A DNA stretch of 10,165 nucleotides from an uncultured Eubacteriales bacterium (lineage in GTDB: Bacteria > Bacillota > Clostridia > Oscillospirales > Oscillospiraceae). Position 1 is the stretch's first letter. The number at the start of each line of letters is the position of its first letter. The position numbers were made by a program, and so were the translations under genes. Below, one piece after another: positions 1-6,334 of the stretch. The stretch is from NCBI GenBank assembly GCA_900550705.1, contig URTG01000057.1, positions 1 through 10,165 on the forward strand, read 5' to 3'. The notes under the pieces are model-generated. The model saw nothing but the letters and a program-made list of their open reading frames with translations, had not been told where the DNA came from and ran no database searches.

Positions 1-263
1 GCGTAGCCGCAGATGTCGTTGTCAAAGCCCAGATCCTCGGCGGCCTTACACATGATCTCGCCGTCGCGCTGCGCGGCGATGCCGGCGGCCTGGTTCTCGG
101 GGTACATTACGTTGAGGTCAAAGGCCTCGGCCAGCTCGCAGGGGAACTTGGAGCTGGACCAGCCGACGAGCTTGCCCTGCTTCTTCGCTTCGCGGGCGTC
201 GGCATAGACGTCATCGACGACCTTGCGGAGGGCAAGGACGCCGGGGCTGACTGTTTTAGCCAT
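1..263 (-). CDS. hgdA: (R)-2-hydroxyglutaryl-CoA dehydratase alpha subunit, N-terminal part (runs off window)
   Basis: This is the first 87 codons of a minus-strand gene whose 3' end lies beyond the left edge. The product is one subunit of the heterodimeric [4Fe-4S] dehydratase (HgdAB) that removes water from (R)-2-hydroxyglutaryl-CoA to give glutaconyl-CoA, using a ketyl-radical mechanism started by HgdC. Visible family blocks are the opening MAKTVSPGVLALRKVV, WSSSKFPCELAE (residues 35-46), ENQAAGIAA (56-64) and DNDICGYA at the window edge. Cys42, Cys72 and Cys85 are present; which of them bind the cluster cannot be settled from a fragment. The start is the ATG at 263-261, with GGGAGG at 273-278 and an AT-rich leader, a strong translation signal. 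It lies 102 nt downstream of hgdC in the same operon. Assignment to alpha rather than beta rests on remembered close likeness to Acidaminococcus HgdA and on gene order. Confidence 0.93.
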   Translation of the reverse strand, partial: MAKTVSPGVLALRKVVDDVYADAREAKKQGKLVGWSSSKFPCELAEAFDLNVMYPENQAAGIAAQRDGEIMCKAAEDLGFDNDICGY

Positions 264-303
264 AGTAAATTTCCTCCCTACTAATAAATAGCGTCTGAAC
301 CAC

Positions 304-322
304 CCGGGCGGAGTGCGCCCGG
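304..322 (-). other. Stem-loop in the hgdC-hgdA gap
   Basis: A perfect 7-bp inverted repeat, CCGGGCG (304-310) and CGCCCGG (316-322), encloses a 5-nt loop. It can be lengthened by CACC (301-304) against GGTG (326-329) with a small bulge. In the minus-strand transcript no U-tract follows it, so it is not a classical terminator. It lies between the hgdC stop and the hgdA ribosome site. An mRNA-stability or processing element is a possible role, not shown. Confidence 0.55.
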
Positions 323-365
323 ATGGGTGAGGCACGTTTGAAATATGGTGCTTGCCTGAGCGTAT

Positions 366-1163
366 TTAAGCCTTCTGCTGCTTCTGATACTTCTCATAGG
401 CGAACAGCGCCGCGCCCAGGGCCCCGTTATACTGGGTCAGGGGCGAGGTGTGGATGGTGCGGCCCAGCTCCTCCTCCAGAGCATTGACCACGCCGATGTT
501 CTGGGCCACGCCGCCGGTCATGACCACCATATCCTTCACGCCCACGCGGTGGGCCAGGCCGGCCACGCGGCTGGCGACGGAGTGGTGGATGCCGTTGATG
601 ATGTCCCGCTTATCCGTGTCCTGGGCCAGCTGGCTGATGACCTCGCTCTCGGCGAACACGGTGCAGGTGGAGCTGATCTCCACACGCTTGGTGGACTGAG
701 CGCCCAGATTGCCCAGATCCGCCACCTTGACCTCCAACACCCGGGCCATTACGTCCAGGAAGCGGCCGGTACCGGCGGCGCACTTGTCGTTCATCACGAA
801 GTTGACCATGATGCCGTTTTCGACCTCCAGGATCTTCACATCCTGGCCGCCGATGTCCACCACGGTGTGCACCTCGGGGAACAGGAAGGTGGCGCCCTTG
901 GCGTGGCAGCTCAGCTCGCTCATCTGCTGGTCGGCAATGTCCAGCATGGAGTTCCGGCCGTAGCCGGTGGCCAGGACGAAGGCCATGTCCTCCCGCTTTT
1001 TGCCGGCGGCCTCCAGCACCTGGCTGATGGCCCGCTGGGGACCGCTGGTGCCGGCGCCGACGGAGATCAGGGACTTGGCCACGATCTCCTTGCCGTCCTC
1101 CAGCATGACGCACTTGGAGGCGGTGGAACCGATGTCGATTCCAAGGGTATAAATCTTATCCAT
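366..1163 (-). CDS. hgdC: Activator (ATPase) of 2-hydroxyglutaryl-CoA dehydratase, component A
   Basis: A 265-residue protein of the BcrAD/BadFG ASKHA ATPase family, close in length to the Acidaminococcus activator (about 260). The homodimer holds one [4Fe-4S] cluster between its subunits. ATP hydrolysis drives a single low-potential electron from ferredoxin or flavodoxin into HgdAB. Visible features are the phosphate-binding start LGIDIGSTASK (residues 7-17), ATGYGRN (65-71), the second phosphate loop VDIGGQD (102-108), the cluster ligand Cys128 in NDKCAAGTGRFLD, the second ligand Cys167 in SSTCTVFAESE, and the adenosine motif MTGGVAQN near residue 215. Both cysteines expected from the known structure are present, so it should be functional. 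The ATG at 1163-1161 has GGAG at 1171-1174. It is fourth in the operon and is separated from both neighbours by unusually wide gaps containing stem-loops, fitting an enzyme needed in smaller amounts than the dehydratase. Confidence 0.96.
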   Translation of the reverse strand: MDKIYTLGIDIGSTASKCVMLEDGKEIVAKSLISVGAGTSGPQRAISQVLEAAGKKREDMAFVLATGYGRNSMLDIADQQMSELSCHAKGATFLFPEVHTVVDIGGQDVKILEVENGIMVNFVMNDKCAAGTGRFLDVMARVLEVKVADLGNLGAQSTKRVEISSTCTVFAESEVISQLAQDTDKRDIINGIHHSVASRVAGLAHRVGVKDMVVMTGGVAQNIGVVNALEEELGRTIHTSPLTQYNGALGAALFAYEKYQKQQKA

Positions 1164-1248
1164 CGTAACGCTCCAAAACTAGGATTTTCCCCTCACCCGG
1201 CAGCATACTGCGTCGGGCGGCGGGAAGGTGGGAACCGGCAAGGCCCGG

Positions 1249-1274
1249 CCAGCCGCTGCGGGTGCGGCGGCTGG
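1249..1274 (-). other. Stem-loop in the gcdA-hgdC gap
   Basis: A perfect 8-bp inverted repeat, CCAGCCGC (1249-1256) and GCGGCTGG (1267-1274), lies in the 147-nt spacer between the gcdA stop and the hgdC start. The loop can pair further (1258-1259 with 1264-1265). There is no U-tract after it on the minus strand. It may protect the 3' end of the gctA-gctB-gcdA message or lower read-through into hgdC; this is inference. The rest of the spacer is GC-rich and shows no small gene. Confidence 0.5.
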
Positions 1275-1310
1275 GGGCGCTTGCGGAATGTTGCTTCCGG
1301 ACCGGTCTGC

Positions 1311-3074
1311 TTAGTTGTGCAGATCGTTGTAGTCCTTGATGGCGCGGGGCAGCAGCATCTGGTGGAAGGGGCAGATGCTCTCGGGGTTCTGGTAGCAGGA
1401 GTCGGTGAAGGCCACGATGTAGTTCCGCATCATGGGCATATCCACGACCTCGTCCACCAGACCGGCCTGGGCGCAGAACAGAGGCTTGGACTTCCTATCG
1501 TAGTCGTCGATCATAGCGTTCATCTTGTCGATGGTGGGCACCAGGTCCTTGCCGGCCTTCTGGTCCTTGGCCAGACGGCCGGTGTACATGGCGTTGGCGG
1601 CGGTCTTGCCGTTCATCACGTTGATCTCAGTGGCAGCGGTGCCCAGAGAGAAGGCGTTGTTGTCGTTGCCCTGGGGGCCGCCCAGGACGTAGTGGGCAGC
1701 GGCGGTGCCGCGGCGCAGGGTGATCTCCATCATGGGCAGCTTGCTGTTCTGGATGGAGTAGATCAGGGACTGGCCCAGACCCAGCAGCTCGGCGACCTCG
1801 GCGTCGTCGCCCACGTCGATGCCGGTGGTATCCTGGATCCAGATCATGGGCAGACGGTCCCGGGCGCACATGGTGACGAACTCGCTCATCTTGATCAGGC
1901 CCTGGCGATACAGCTTGCCGCCCACGCCCATGGACTGGCCGTACTTGGCGACCTTATACTCGGGATAGTTGGGGATGATGCCCTGGTTGTTGGCCACAAC
2001 GCCCACCAGCAGGCCGTCTACCTTGGCGATACCGGTGATCATCTCGGGGCCGTAGCCCTTCTTATACTCCATGAACTGGCTGCCGTCGAACAGGCGGCCG
2101 ATGACGGAGTACATATCGTAAGGACGGTTCTTGTTGTTCAGGACCAGGTCATACAGGTCCACGTCGGGCAGCGCGGGAGACTGGGGCGTATCCACGCGGA
2201 AGAACTCCAGATCATAGCTGGGCAGCATATCCAGATACTTCTTGATGCCCTCGATGACGCCCTCCTGGGTGTTGTACACCTCGCGGAAGAAGCCGGTCTG
2301 GCCGTAGTGGACGGACACAGATCCGGGAGGATCGGCACGCAGGCCCTTGGTGGCCTCGATCTGGGCCAGAGCGGCCTCCATGTCAACATGGGGCTTGGGG
2401 TTCATGCCGCCCACGATGCCGGCGCCGCCGACGGCCATGTTGGCCTTCTCATGGGCGATCAGGATGGTGGGGCTGATGGAGTGGTAGCCGCCGCCGGCGG
2501 GGTTGGTGCCGTAGATGCCGACGATGACGGGGATACCCATCTGGTTCAGCTCAGAGTTGCGGTAGAAGGGCGTACCGCCGCCGCGGCGGTTGGGGTACAC
2601 CAGCTCCTGCTGGTCCAGCTCAACGCCGGCGCACTCCAGCAGGTAGACCAGGGGGATACGCAGCCGCTTGGCGGTGTCGCTGCCGCGGAGCAGGTTCTCA
2701 GCCTGGCCGGGGACCCAGGTACCGGCGTGCTTCTTGTTGTCGGAAGCGATGATGCAGCACCACTTGCCGTTCACGCGGCCCAGACCCTTGACGATGGTGG
2801 TGGAGCCGTTCTTGTTGTTCTGGGGGTTATACAGGCTGTTCAGGGGGCACCAGGTGCCGGCATCCACCAGCAGGGCAACGCGCTGCATGGCGGTGAGCTG
2901 GCCCTTGGCGTTCATGGCCTCGTCGGGCTTGCCCGCGTTCAGGGCATCCACAATGTGGGCGTGGATATCGTCCTCGATGCTGCGGAGCTCCTCAACGTTC
3001 TCGGCGTTGGGACGGACGGCTCCACCCACGGTGGGCATATTCTGAAAATAGCGGGGCATGGAATAATTACCCAT
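1311..3074 (-). CDS. gcdA: Glutaconyl-CoA decarboxylase alpha subunit (carboxyltransferase)
   Basis: A 587-residue protein, the same length as Acidaminococcus GcdA as I remember it. It moves CO2 from glutaconyl-CoA to biotin on the gamma subunit, giving crotonyl-CoA; the membrane beta subunit then releases CO2 and exports Na+. It has the tandem crotonase-fold carboxyltransferase domains of this family. The N-terminal half has NRRGGGTPFYRN (162-173), GTNPAGGGYHSISPT (189-203) and AVGGAGIVGGMNP (214-226). The C-terminal half has VGVVANNQG (357-365), WIQDTTGIDVG (412-422) and GTAAAHYVLGGPQGND (456-471), and the protein ends near ICPFHQMLLPRAI. The ATG at 3074-3072 has AGGAGG at 3083-3088. It starts 47 nt after gctB. 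The biotin carrier and membrane subunits are not in the window, as in Acidaminococcus, where gcdA is also apart from the other subunit genes. Confidence 0.97.
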   Translation of the reverse strand: MGNYSMPRYFQNMPTVGGAVRPNAENVEELRSIEDDIHAHIVDALNAGKPDEAMNAKGQLTAMQRVALLVDAGTWCPLNSLYNPQNNKNGSTTIVKGLGRVNGKWCCIIASDNKKHAGTWVPGQAENLLRGSDTAKRLRIPLVYLLECAGVELDQQELVYPNRRGGGTPFYRNSELNQMGIPVIVGIYGTNPAGGGYHSISPTILIAHEKANMAVGGAGIVGGMNPKPHVDMEAALAQIEATKGLRADPPGSVSVHYGQTGFFREVYNTQEGVIEGIKKYLDMLPSYDLEFFRVDTPQSPALPDVDLYDLVLNNKNRPYDMYSVIGRLFDGSQFMEYKKGYGPEMITGIAKVDGLLVGVVANNQGIIPNYPEYKVAKYGQSMGVGGKLYRQGLIKMSEFVTMCARDRLPMIWIQDTTGIDVGDDAEVAELLGLGQSLIYSIQNSKLPMMEITLRRGTAAAHYVLGGPQGNDNNAFSLGTAATEINVMNGKTAANAMYTGRLAKDQKAGKDLVPTIDKMNAMIDDYDRKSKPLFCAQAGLVDEVVDMPMMRNYIVAFTDSCYQNPESICPFHQMLLPRAIKDYNDLHN

Positions 3075-3121
3075 TGTTATTTCCTCCTATTTTGTATTGG
3101 AACGGATGTCACGCCGTCTGC

Positions 3122-3925
3122 TCAGGCCTTGGGGACCTTGATGAAGGCCTGGCCGGGGTCGATCTCCTCGCGGATGACGCGGATGATCTCGGGGTCGGGA
3201 CCCTCCATCAGCTGGGCGCGGGACACGTCGATGTCGAAGCCGGTGTTCTCCTGGACCATCTCGGGGCTGGAGAACGGATAGTAGTAGGCCAGGTACATCC
3301 GCTTGGTCTCCTGGTCAAACTTCATGATGCCCAGATCGGTAACGACCATCTGAGGACCACGGTTGCCGGGCAGACCGGCGCGCTCACGGCCGCCGGGGCC
3401 GTCCATCCAGCCGCAGGAGGTGATGTAGTCGATCTTCTCCATGAAGCGGCGCTTCTGGTGCTGCATCATGATGATGGTGTTGCAGTAGGTGGCAATGCCG
3501 TTGGCGCCGCCGGAGCCGGTGAAGCGGGTCTGGGGCTTGACGTAGTCGCCCTTGCCGTAGATGCAGGTGGAGTTCACGTTGCCGTAGGGGTCGATCTGAG
3601 CGCCGCCGATGAAGGCGATCATGCGGTCCTCGTCGTGCAGCCACTCATTGGCCTCGAAGCCGATGAAGCGGATGTTGGGCCACTGCACGGCGCAGTGGGC
3701 CATGAAGCGGTTGTCGCCCACGGAACGGGGGACCTCCACGGGGTCGCAGTCCATCAGACCGCTCTCTACGATGGGATGGCAGGAGGGGCAAACGACCCGC
3801 TTGGCCAGAGAAGCGCCGATCAGAGGCAGGCCGGTGCCCACGATCACGATCTGGTTCTCCTGGATGTTCTTCGCAATGGCGTAAGCCTGCATCTCCTGCT
3901 TGGTGTACTTGGTATAATCAGACAT
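3122..3925 (-). CDS. gctB: Glutaconate CoA-transferase subunit B
   Basis: A 267-residue beta subunit of the family I CoA-transferase that moves CoA from acetyl-CoA or glutaconyl-CoA onto (R)-2-hydroxyglutarate. The catalytic glutamate that forms the enzyme-CoA thioester in this family is Glu54 in the block HPIVESGLMDC (residues 50-60), at the same number as in the Acidaminococcus enzyme. Other family blocks are GTGLPLIGASLAKR (30-43), FIGGAQIDPYGNVNST, TRFTGSGGANGIATY and the C-terminal REEIDPGQAFIKVP. The ATG at 3925-3923 has GGGAGG at 3934-3939, within the short gap of about 20 nt after the gctA stop. That spacing suits tight co-translation of the two subunits. Compared with the remembered Acidaminococcus protein there is a 2-3 residue expansion around the STCIYGKGDY segment. 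Confidence 0.96.
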   Translation of the reverse strand: MSDYTKYTKQEMQAYAIAKNIQENQIVIVGTGLPLIGASLAKRVVCPSCHPIVESGLMDCDPVEVPRSVGDNRFMAHCAVQWPNIRFIGFEANEWLHDEDRMIAFIGGAQIDPYGNVNSTCIYGKGDYVKPQTRFTGSGGANGIATYCNTIIMMQHQKRRFMEKIDYITSCGWMDGPGGRERAGLPGNRGPQMVVTDLGIMKFDQETKRMYLAYYYPFSSPEMVQENTGFDIDVSRAQLMEGPDPEIIRVIREEIDPGQAFIKVPKA

Positions 3926-3945
3926 TTCTATATCCTCCCTGTTTC

Positions 3946-5043
3946 TCAGTGTCTGGTGGAGTAGCCCAGGTGGGGCTCGTTCTTCAGGCGCATCAGACGA
4001 TAGCCGCCCAGCTTGTTCAGCAGATCCTCATGGGTCTCGCAGCTGTAAACCCACTTGTCCAGGAAATCCTTGAAGGTCTCGGGGATGACAGTGCCGGCGG
4101 CGGCATCCTCCGCGGCCTTCTTGGCCTTGGCGGCGGCGGCGGCCAGCTTCTCGTCCTCGGGCTTGGCGGCGGCGGCCTTCTCGGCCTTGGCAGCGGCCTT
4201 GGCCAGCTGGGCCTTGGCGTCCTCGGCGTCCAGATACTTAGAGGCCTTGTCGTACTCCTTCAGTCCGGCATCGTCGTTGTCGTAACGGCCGTAGCACTGA
4301 GAGGGCCAGGCGCCGTAGGGAGCCCAGACGACCGCGCTGACGCACTCGCCGAAGATACGGGTCTTGGTGGGGTCCTGACGGATGTACTCGTTGCTCACCA
4401 GCTCCTCGCAGGTCACGATGACCTTGCGGGCGGCCACGGCCACGTCAACATCGTGGAACTCGTCGCCCTCGATGATGCAGGTGCCGTCGGGGCTGGCCTG
4501 CTGAACGTGGATGATGGCGGTGTCCAGCTTGGGCACGGGCACGGCCACGACCTTCTCGCCGGGCTTGAAGGGGTTCTCCACCTCAACACACTTCAGGTCG
4601 TCCACCTTGTCCAGGGTCTTGCGCTGCTCCTCGCTGATGCCCCAATACTTCATCAGGCCGGAGCCCTGCATCAGACGGACGGGCAGGAAGGGCAGACCCA
4701 GAGAGGCGGCGTGCAGCTGAAGCATCAGCACGTCCTGGGAGTAGTCTTCGTAGATCAGCTCGCCCTTCTCGATGGCGGAGCGGAAGCGGCGGGCCACGTT
4801 GGTGTAGCCGGAGTTGGCGGTGTAGCAGTTGATGTAAGCCTTGACGCGGCCCTCGCCGATCATCATGTCCCAGTCGCCGCCGGCGGGACCGGCCCAGACG
4901 GTGAAGTCCTTCTGGCCCTGGCGCAGGATCTCGGCCACGGCAGCATAGGGCTTCCGGTTGGTGGTAAAGCCGCCGAAGCAGATGCAATCTCCGCTTTCAA
5001 CGTACTTTGCCACGGCATCATGCAAAGAATATACTTTGTTCAT
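3946..5043 (-). CDS. gctA: Glutaconate CoA-transferase subunit A, with an Ala/Lys-rich insertion
   Basis: The alpha subunit pairing with GctB; 365 residues against about 320 in Acidaminococcus. Family blocks are the opening SLHDAVAKYVESGD (6-19), FGGFTTNRKPYAAV (23-36), GPAGGDWDMMIGEGRVKAYI (52-71), TANSGYTNVARRFR (75-88), LMQGSGL (124-130), NPFKPGEKVVAVPVP (157-171), QQASPDGT (181-188) and APYGAWPSQCYG (241-252). After KASKY (266-270) the protein enters a stretch rich in Ala, Lys and Glu (about 271-318) before the conserved tail resumes at ETFKDFLDKWV (322-332). That stretch has no counterpart in the enzyme I know. The start chosen is the ATG at 5043-5041, with a G-rich ribosome site at 5051-5055. 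An in-frame TTG at 5064 would add 7 residues but lies upstream of that ribosome site. First gene of the operon. Confidence 0.95.
   Translation of the reverse strand: MNKVYSLHDAVAKYVESGDCICFGGFTTNRKPYAAVAEILRQGQKDFTVWAGPAGGDWDMMIGEGRVKAYINCYTANSGYTNVARRFRSAIEKGELIYEDYSQDVLMLQLHAASLGLPFLPVRLMQGSGLMKYWGISEEQRKTLDKVDDLKCVEVENPFKPGEKVVAVPVPKLDTAIIHVQQASPDGTCIIEGDEFHDVDVAVAARKVIVTCEELVSNEYIRQDPTKTRIFGECVSAVVWAPYGAWPSQCYGRYDNDDAGLKEYDKASKYLDAEDAKAQLAKAAAKAEKAAAAKPEDEKLAAAAAKAKKAAEDAAAGTVIPETFKDFLDKWVYSCETHEDLLNKLGGYRLMRLKNEPHLGYSTRH
4112..4207 (-). repeat. 60-nt-period internal duplication within gctA
   Basis: Two 36-nt segments, 4112-4147 and 4172-4207, match at 31 of 36 positions by hand alignment and are offset by exactly 60 nt (20 codons). 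In the protein this appears as two copies of a 20-residue unit starting at Leu280 and Leu300, both made of Ala, Lys and Glu. The exact codon period keeps the reading frame. The repeat lies wholly inside the GctA insertion. Confidence 0.7.
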
Positions 5044-5057
5044 GGTAATACCCCCAT

Positions 5058-5080
5058 TACACAAAATTTTGTTTGGTGTA
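5058..5080. promoter_or_regulatory. Palindrome in the gctA leader (candidate operator)
   Basis: A perfect 12-bp palindrome, ACAAAATTTTGT (5061-5072), overlaps a wider inverted repeat TACAC (5058-5062) and GTGTA (5076-5080). It lies just upstream of the gctA ribosome site and downstream of the proposed gctA promoter. It could bind a dimeric repressor or fold in the mRNA. No known regulator's consensus is recognised. Confidence 0.35.
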
Positions 5081-5090
5081 CTTCTTGCGT

Positions 5091-5128
5091 TTGTTGATTT
5101 TCAAGGTGCAACATGCGCTATTCAACAA
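5091..5128. promoter_or_regulatory. Spaced inverted repeat TTGTTGA / TCAACAA (candidate operator)
   Basis: The perfect 7-bp arms TTGTTGA (5091-5097) and TCAACAA (5122-5128) are separated by 24 bp, right at the proposed gctA transcription start. The arms resemble Rex half-sites (TTGTTAA), but the Rex spacing is 4 bp, so this is not a normal Rex site. Binding by the divergent AraC-type regulator is possible. Confidence 0.35.
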
Positions 5129-5133
5129 CTACT

Positions 5134-5168
5134 ATTTTAGCATACCGCGGCAGAAAGGTCTATCTCAA
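5134..5168 (-). promoter_or_regulatory. Candidate sigma-A promoter of the gctA operon
   Basis: On the minus strand, TTGAGA (5163-5168) stands 18 bp from TATGCT (5139-5144). The latter overlaps an alternative extended -10, TG-C-TAAAAT (the TAAAAT at 5134-5139). Either reading puts the start near 5127-5132 and gives a leader of about 85-90 nt before gctA. The two overlapping -10 choices cannot be resolved by eye. Confidence 0.45.
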
Positions 5169-5186
5169 ATTTGGCAAAAAGTTTGC
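5166..5186. promoter_or_regulatory. Inverted repeats between the divergent promoters
   Basis: CAAATTTG (5166-5173) is a perfect 8-bp palindrome. It is followed directly by GCAAA (5174-5178), a 3-bp spacer and TTTGC (5182-5186). The block touches the proposed -35 of gctA on one side and the -35 position of the AraC-type gene on the other, a good place for a regulator acting on both. Function is inferred from position only. Confidence 0.35.
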
Positions 5187-5202
5187 ATATCTTCCCCTCG
5201 CG

Positions 5203-5211
5203 TGATATAAT
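5203..5211 (+). promoter_or_regulatory. Extended -10 promoter of the AraC-family gene
   Basis: TGA followed by a perfect TATAAT (5206-5211) makes a full extended -10 element. The -35 is poor: TTTGCA at 5182-5187 is the best choice, 18 bp away. The predicted start is near 5218, leaving a leader of about 120 nt with a strong hairpin. No other perfect TATAAT was seen on the plus strand in this gap. Confidence 0.6.
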
Positions 5212-5282
5212 ACCCTCAGCTCGACTGCAAGCACCCCATTGCGGGCCGAATTTTCCCGGATTTTCCCCCTCCGTCCCGCCCA

Positions 5283-5311
5283 GCCGCCGGGCGCGGAGCG
5301 CCCACGGCGGC
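5283..5311 (+). other. GC-rich hairpin in the 5' UTR of the AraC-family gene
   Basis: Outer stem GCCGCC (5283-5288) with GGCGGC (5306-5311), and inner stem GGGCGC (5289-5294) with GCGCCC (5298-5303). There is a GGA loop and a 2-nt bulge at 5304-5305: twelve G-C pairs. It ends 16 nt before the ribosome site (GAGAGG, 5329-5334). No U-run follows, so it is more likely a structural or translational element than a terminator. Confidence 0.5.
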
Positions 5312-5339
5312 CGCAGTGCGGAAGTAAAGAGAGGTTCCT

Positions 5340-6185
5340 ATGACCAACGTAGAATTTCACCTTCAGCTCAATCACAACGACACCTGGAATATGAGCCGGC
5401 TCCACTTTCACGACCACTATGAGCTGCTCCTTCCCCTGACCAGTCCGGGCAATATTTTCGTCAACGACCAGGTCTACCCCCTGACCCGGGGCACCCTGTA
5501 TCTCATCGGCGAGAATACCCTGCACCGCACCATGGCCACGGGCTTTCACGCCCGCTATGTGCTGCACATCAGCCGGAAGGCCCTCGCCGAGCTGTCCACC
5601 CCCCAGACCGATTTCACCCAGCTCACCCACGACAGCTTCCGCCGCGCCAACCTGTGCGCCCGGGAGATGACGGGGCTCATCGAGCTGTTTCAGGCCCTGG
5701 AGCGGAACAAGAACGACGGCACCTTCGGCAGCGACGTGCACCAGACCATCGCCCTGCTGAAGCTGCTCATCCGGGTGGCCCCCACCCTGAACGCCGCCAC
5801 CGCCGGCGAGGCCATCCGCAACAAGGACTTTCTCCGGGTGGCCCCCATTCTGGACTATATCCGGGACAACCTGTCCGACCCCCTGTCCCTGGACCAGATT
5901 GCCAGCCAGTTTTATATCAGCAAGCACTACCTGTGCCGCATCTTCAAATCGGCCACGGGCTTCTCCGTGATGGAATATATCATTTACAGCCGGGTGCTCC
6001 ACGCCCGGCAGCTCTTGCAGGACGGCGTCAGCGTCCAGCAGGCGGGAGAGATGTCCGGCTTTTCGGACAACTCCCACTTTATCCGCACATTCGGACATCT
6101 CACCGGCGTCACCCCCGGGCGCTACGCCAAGGAGTATCAGTCCAGCGACCAGATCCTCCTCCGGGACAACCCCAAGCGGGGTTAA
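5340..6185 (+). CDS. AraC-family transcriptional regulator (cupin + double HTH)
   Basis: A 281-residue protein with the usual layout. The N-terminal sensor part is cupin-like: LHFHDHYELLLPL (21-33) with the His-rich first cupin motif, and PLTRGTLYLIGENTLH (47-62). A linker follows, then the C-terminal DNA-binding domain from about 165. The first helix-turn-helix is near LSLDQIASQFYISKHYLCRIFKSATG (182-207), the second near SVQQAGEMSGFSDNSHFIRTF (231-251), and the family end is GVTPGRYAKEY (256-266). The ligand is unknown; a sugar is common for the fold but cannot be assumed. The gene faces away from gctA and shares its control region, so it is probably the local regulator, likely an activator, of the hydroxyglutarate operon. 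The ATG at 5340 has GAGAGG 5 nt upstream. Sensor specificity and direction of regulation are inference. Confidence 0.92.
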   Translation: MTNVEFHLQLNHNDTWNMSRLHFHDHYELLLPLTSPGNIFVNDQVYPLTRGTLYLIGENTLHRTMATGFHARYVLHISRKALAELSTPQTDFTQLTHDSFRRANLCAREMTGLIELFQALERNKNDGTFGSDVHQTIALLKLLIRVAPTLNAATAGEAIRNKDFLRVAPILDYIRDNLSDPLSLDQIASQFYISKHYLCRIFKSATGFSVMEYIIYSRVLHARQLLQDGVSVQQAGEMSGFSDNSHFIRTFGHLTGVTPGRYAKEYQSSDQILLRDNPKRG

Positions 6186-6191
6186 TTCCCC

Positions 6192-6231
6192 CTTCCGCCT
6201 GGTCAACATCTGCAAATCAGCCGGACGGAAG
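6192..6231. other. Stem-loop just after the AraC-family gene
   Basis: CTTCCG (6192-6197) pairs with CGGAAG (6226-6231). After one mismatch the stem continues as CTGG (6199-6202) with CCGG (6221-6224), including one wobble pair, around an 18-nt loop. No U-tract follows on the plus strand. It may be part of the 3' end of the AraC-family message. Confidence 0.35.
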
Positions 6232-6245
6232 CCCAGAAACACAAC

Positions 6246-6277
6246 GGGGGGCGTCTCGAAACCCTGAGACCGCCCCC
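6246..6277 (-). terminator. Stem-loop terminator between convergent regulators
   Basis: GGGGGCG-TCTC (6247-6257) pairs with GAGA (6266-6269), one bulged C, then CGCCCCC (6271-6277), around an 8-nt loop. Outer bases ACAAC (6241-6245) and GTTGT (6283-6287) can also pair. On the minus strand the stem is followed by a GTTGTGTTTC stretch that is only moderately U-rich, which suits the Rrf2 gene. On the plus strand no U-run follows. It is best read as a terminator for the minus strand and a barrier for the AraC-family message. Confidence 0.6.
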
Positions 6278-6334
6278 GCGATGTTGTCTATGCAGCCTTG
6301 CAGGGAGAATGGCGCAGTTTTTCCGTCATCTTCC

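Noticed and set aside
450..3281. A 943-codon open frame on the plus strand, antisense to hgdC, gcdA and the end of gctB
   Set aside because: The minus-strand genes are certain from motifs. The antisense product is a Gly/His/Val/Leu/Gln-rich string with no domain, as expected when third-position G/C bias in the real genes removes stops from one antisense frame. Similar shadows at 3074-3964 and 3949-5097 have the same cause.
5044..5064. TTG at 5064 as the gctA start
   Set aside because: It would place the G-rich ribosome site inside the coding region. The ATG at 5043 is correctly spaced and gives the N-terminus expected for the family.
5091..5128. A standard Rex operator upstream of gctA
   Set aside because: The arms look Rex-like but are 24 bp apart rather than 4, so the site does not fit; it is reported only as an inverted repeat.
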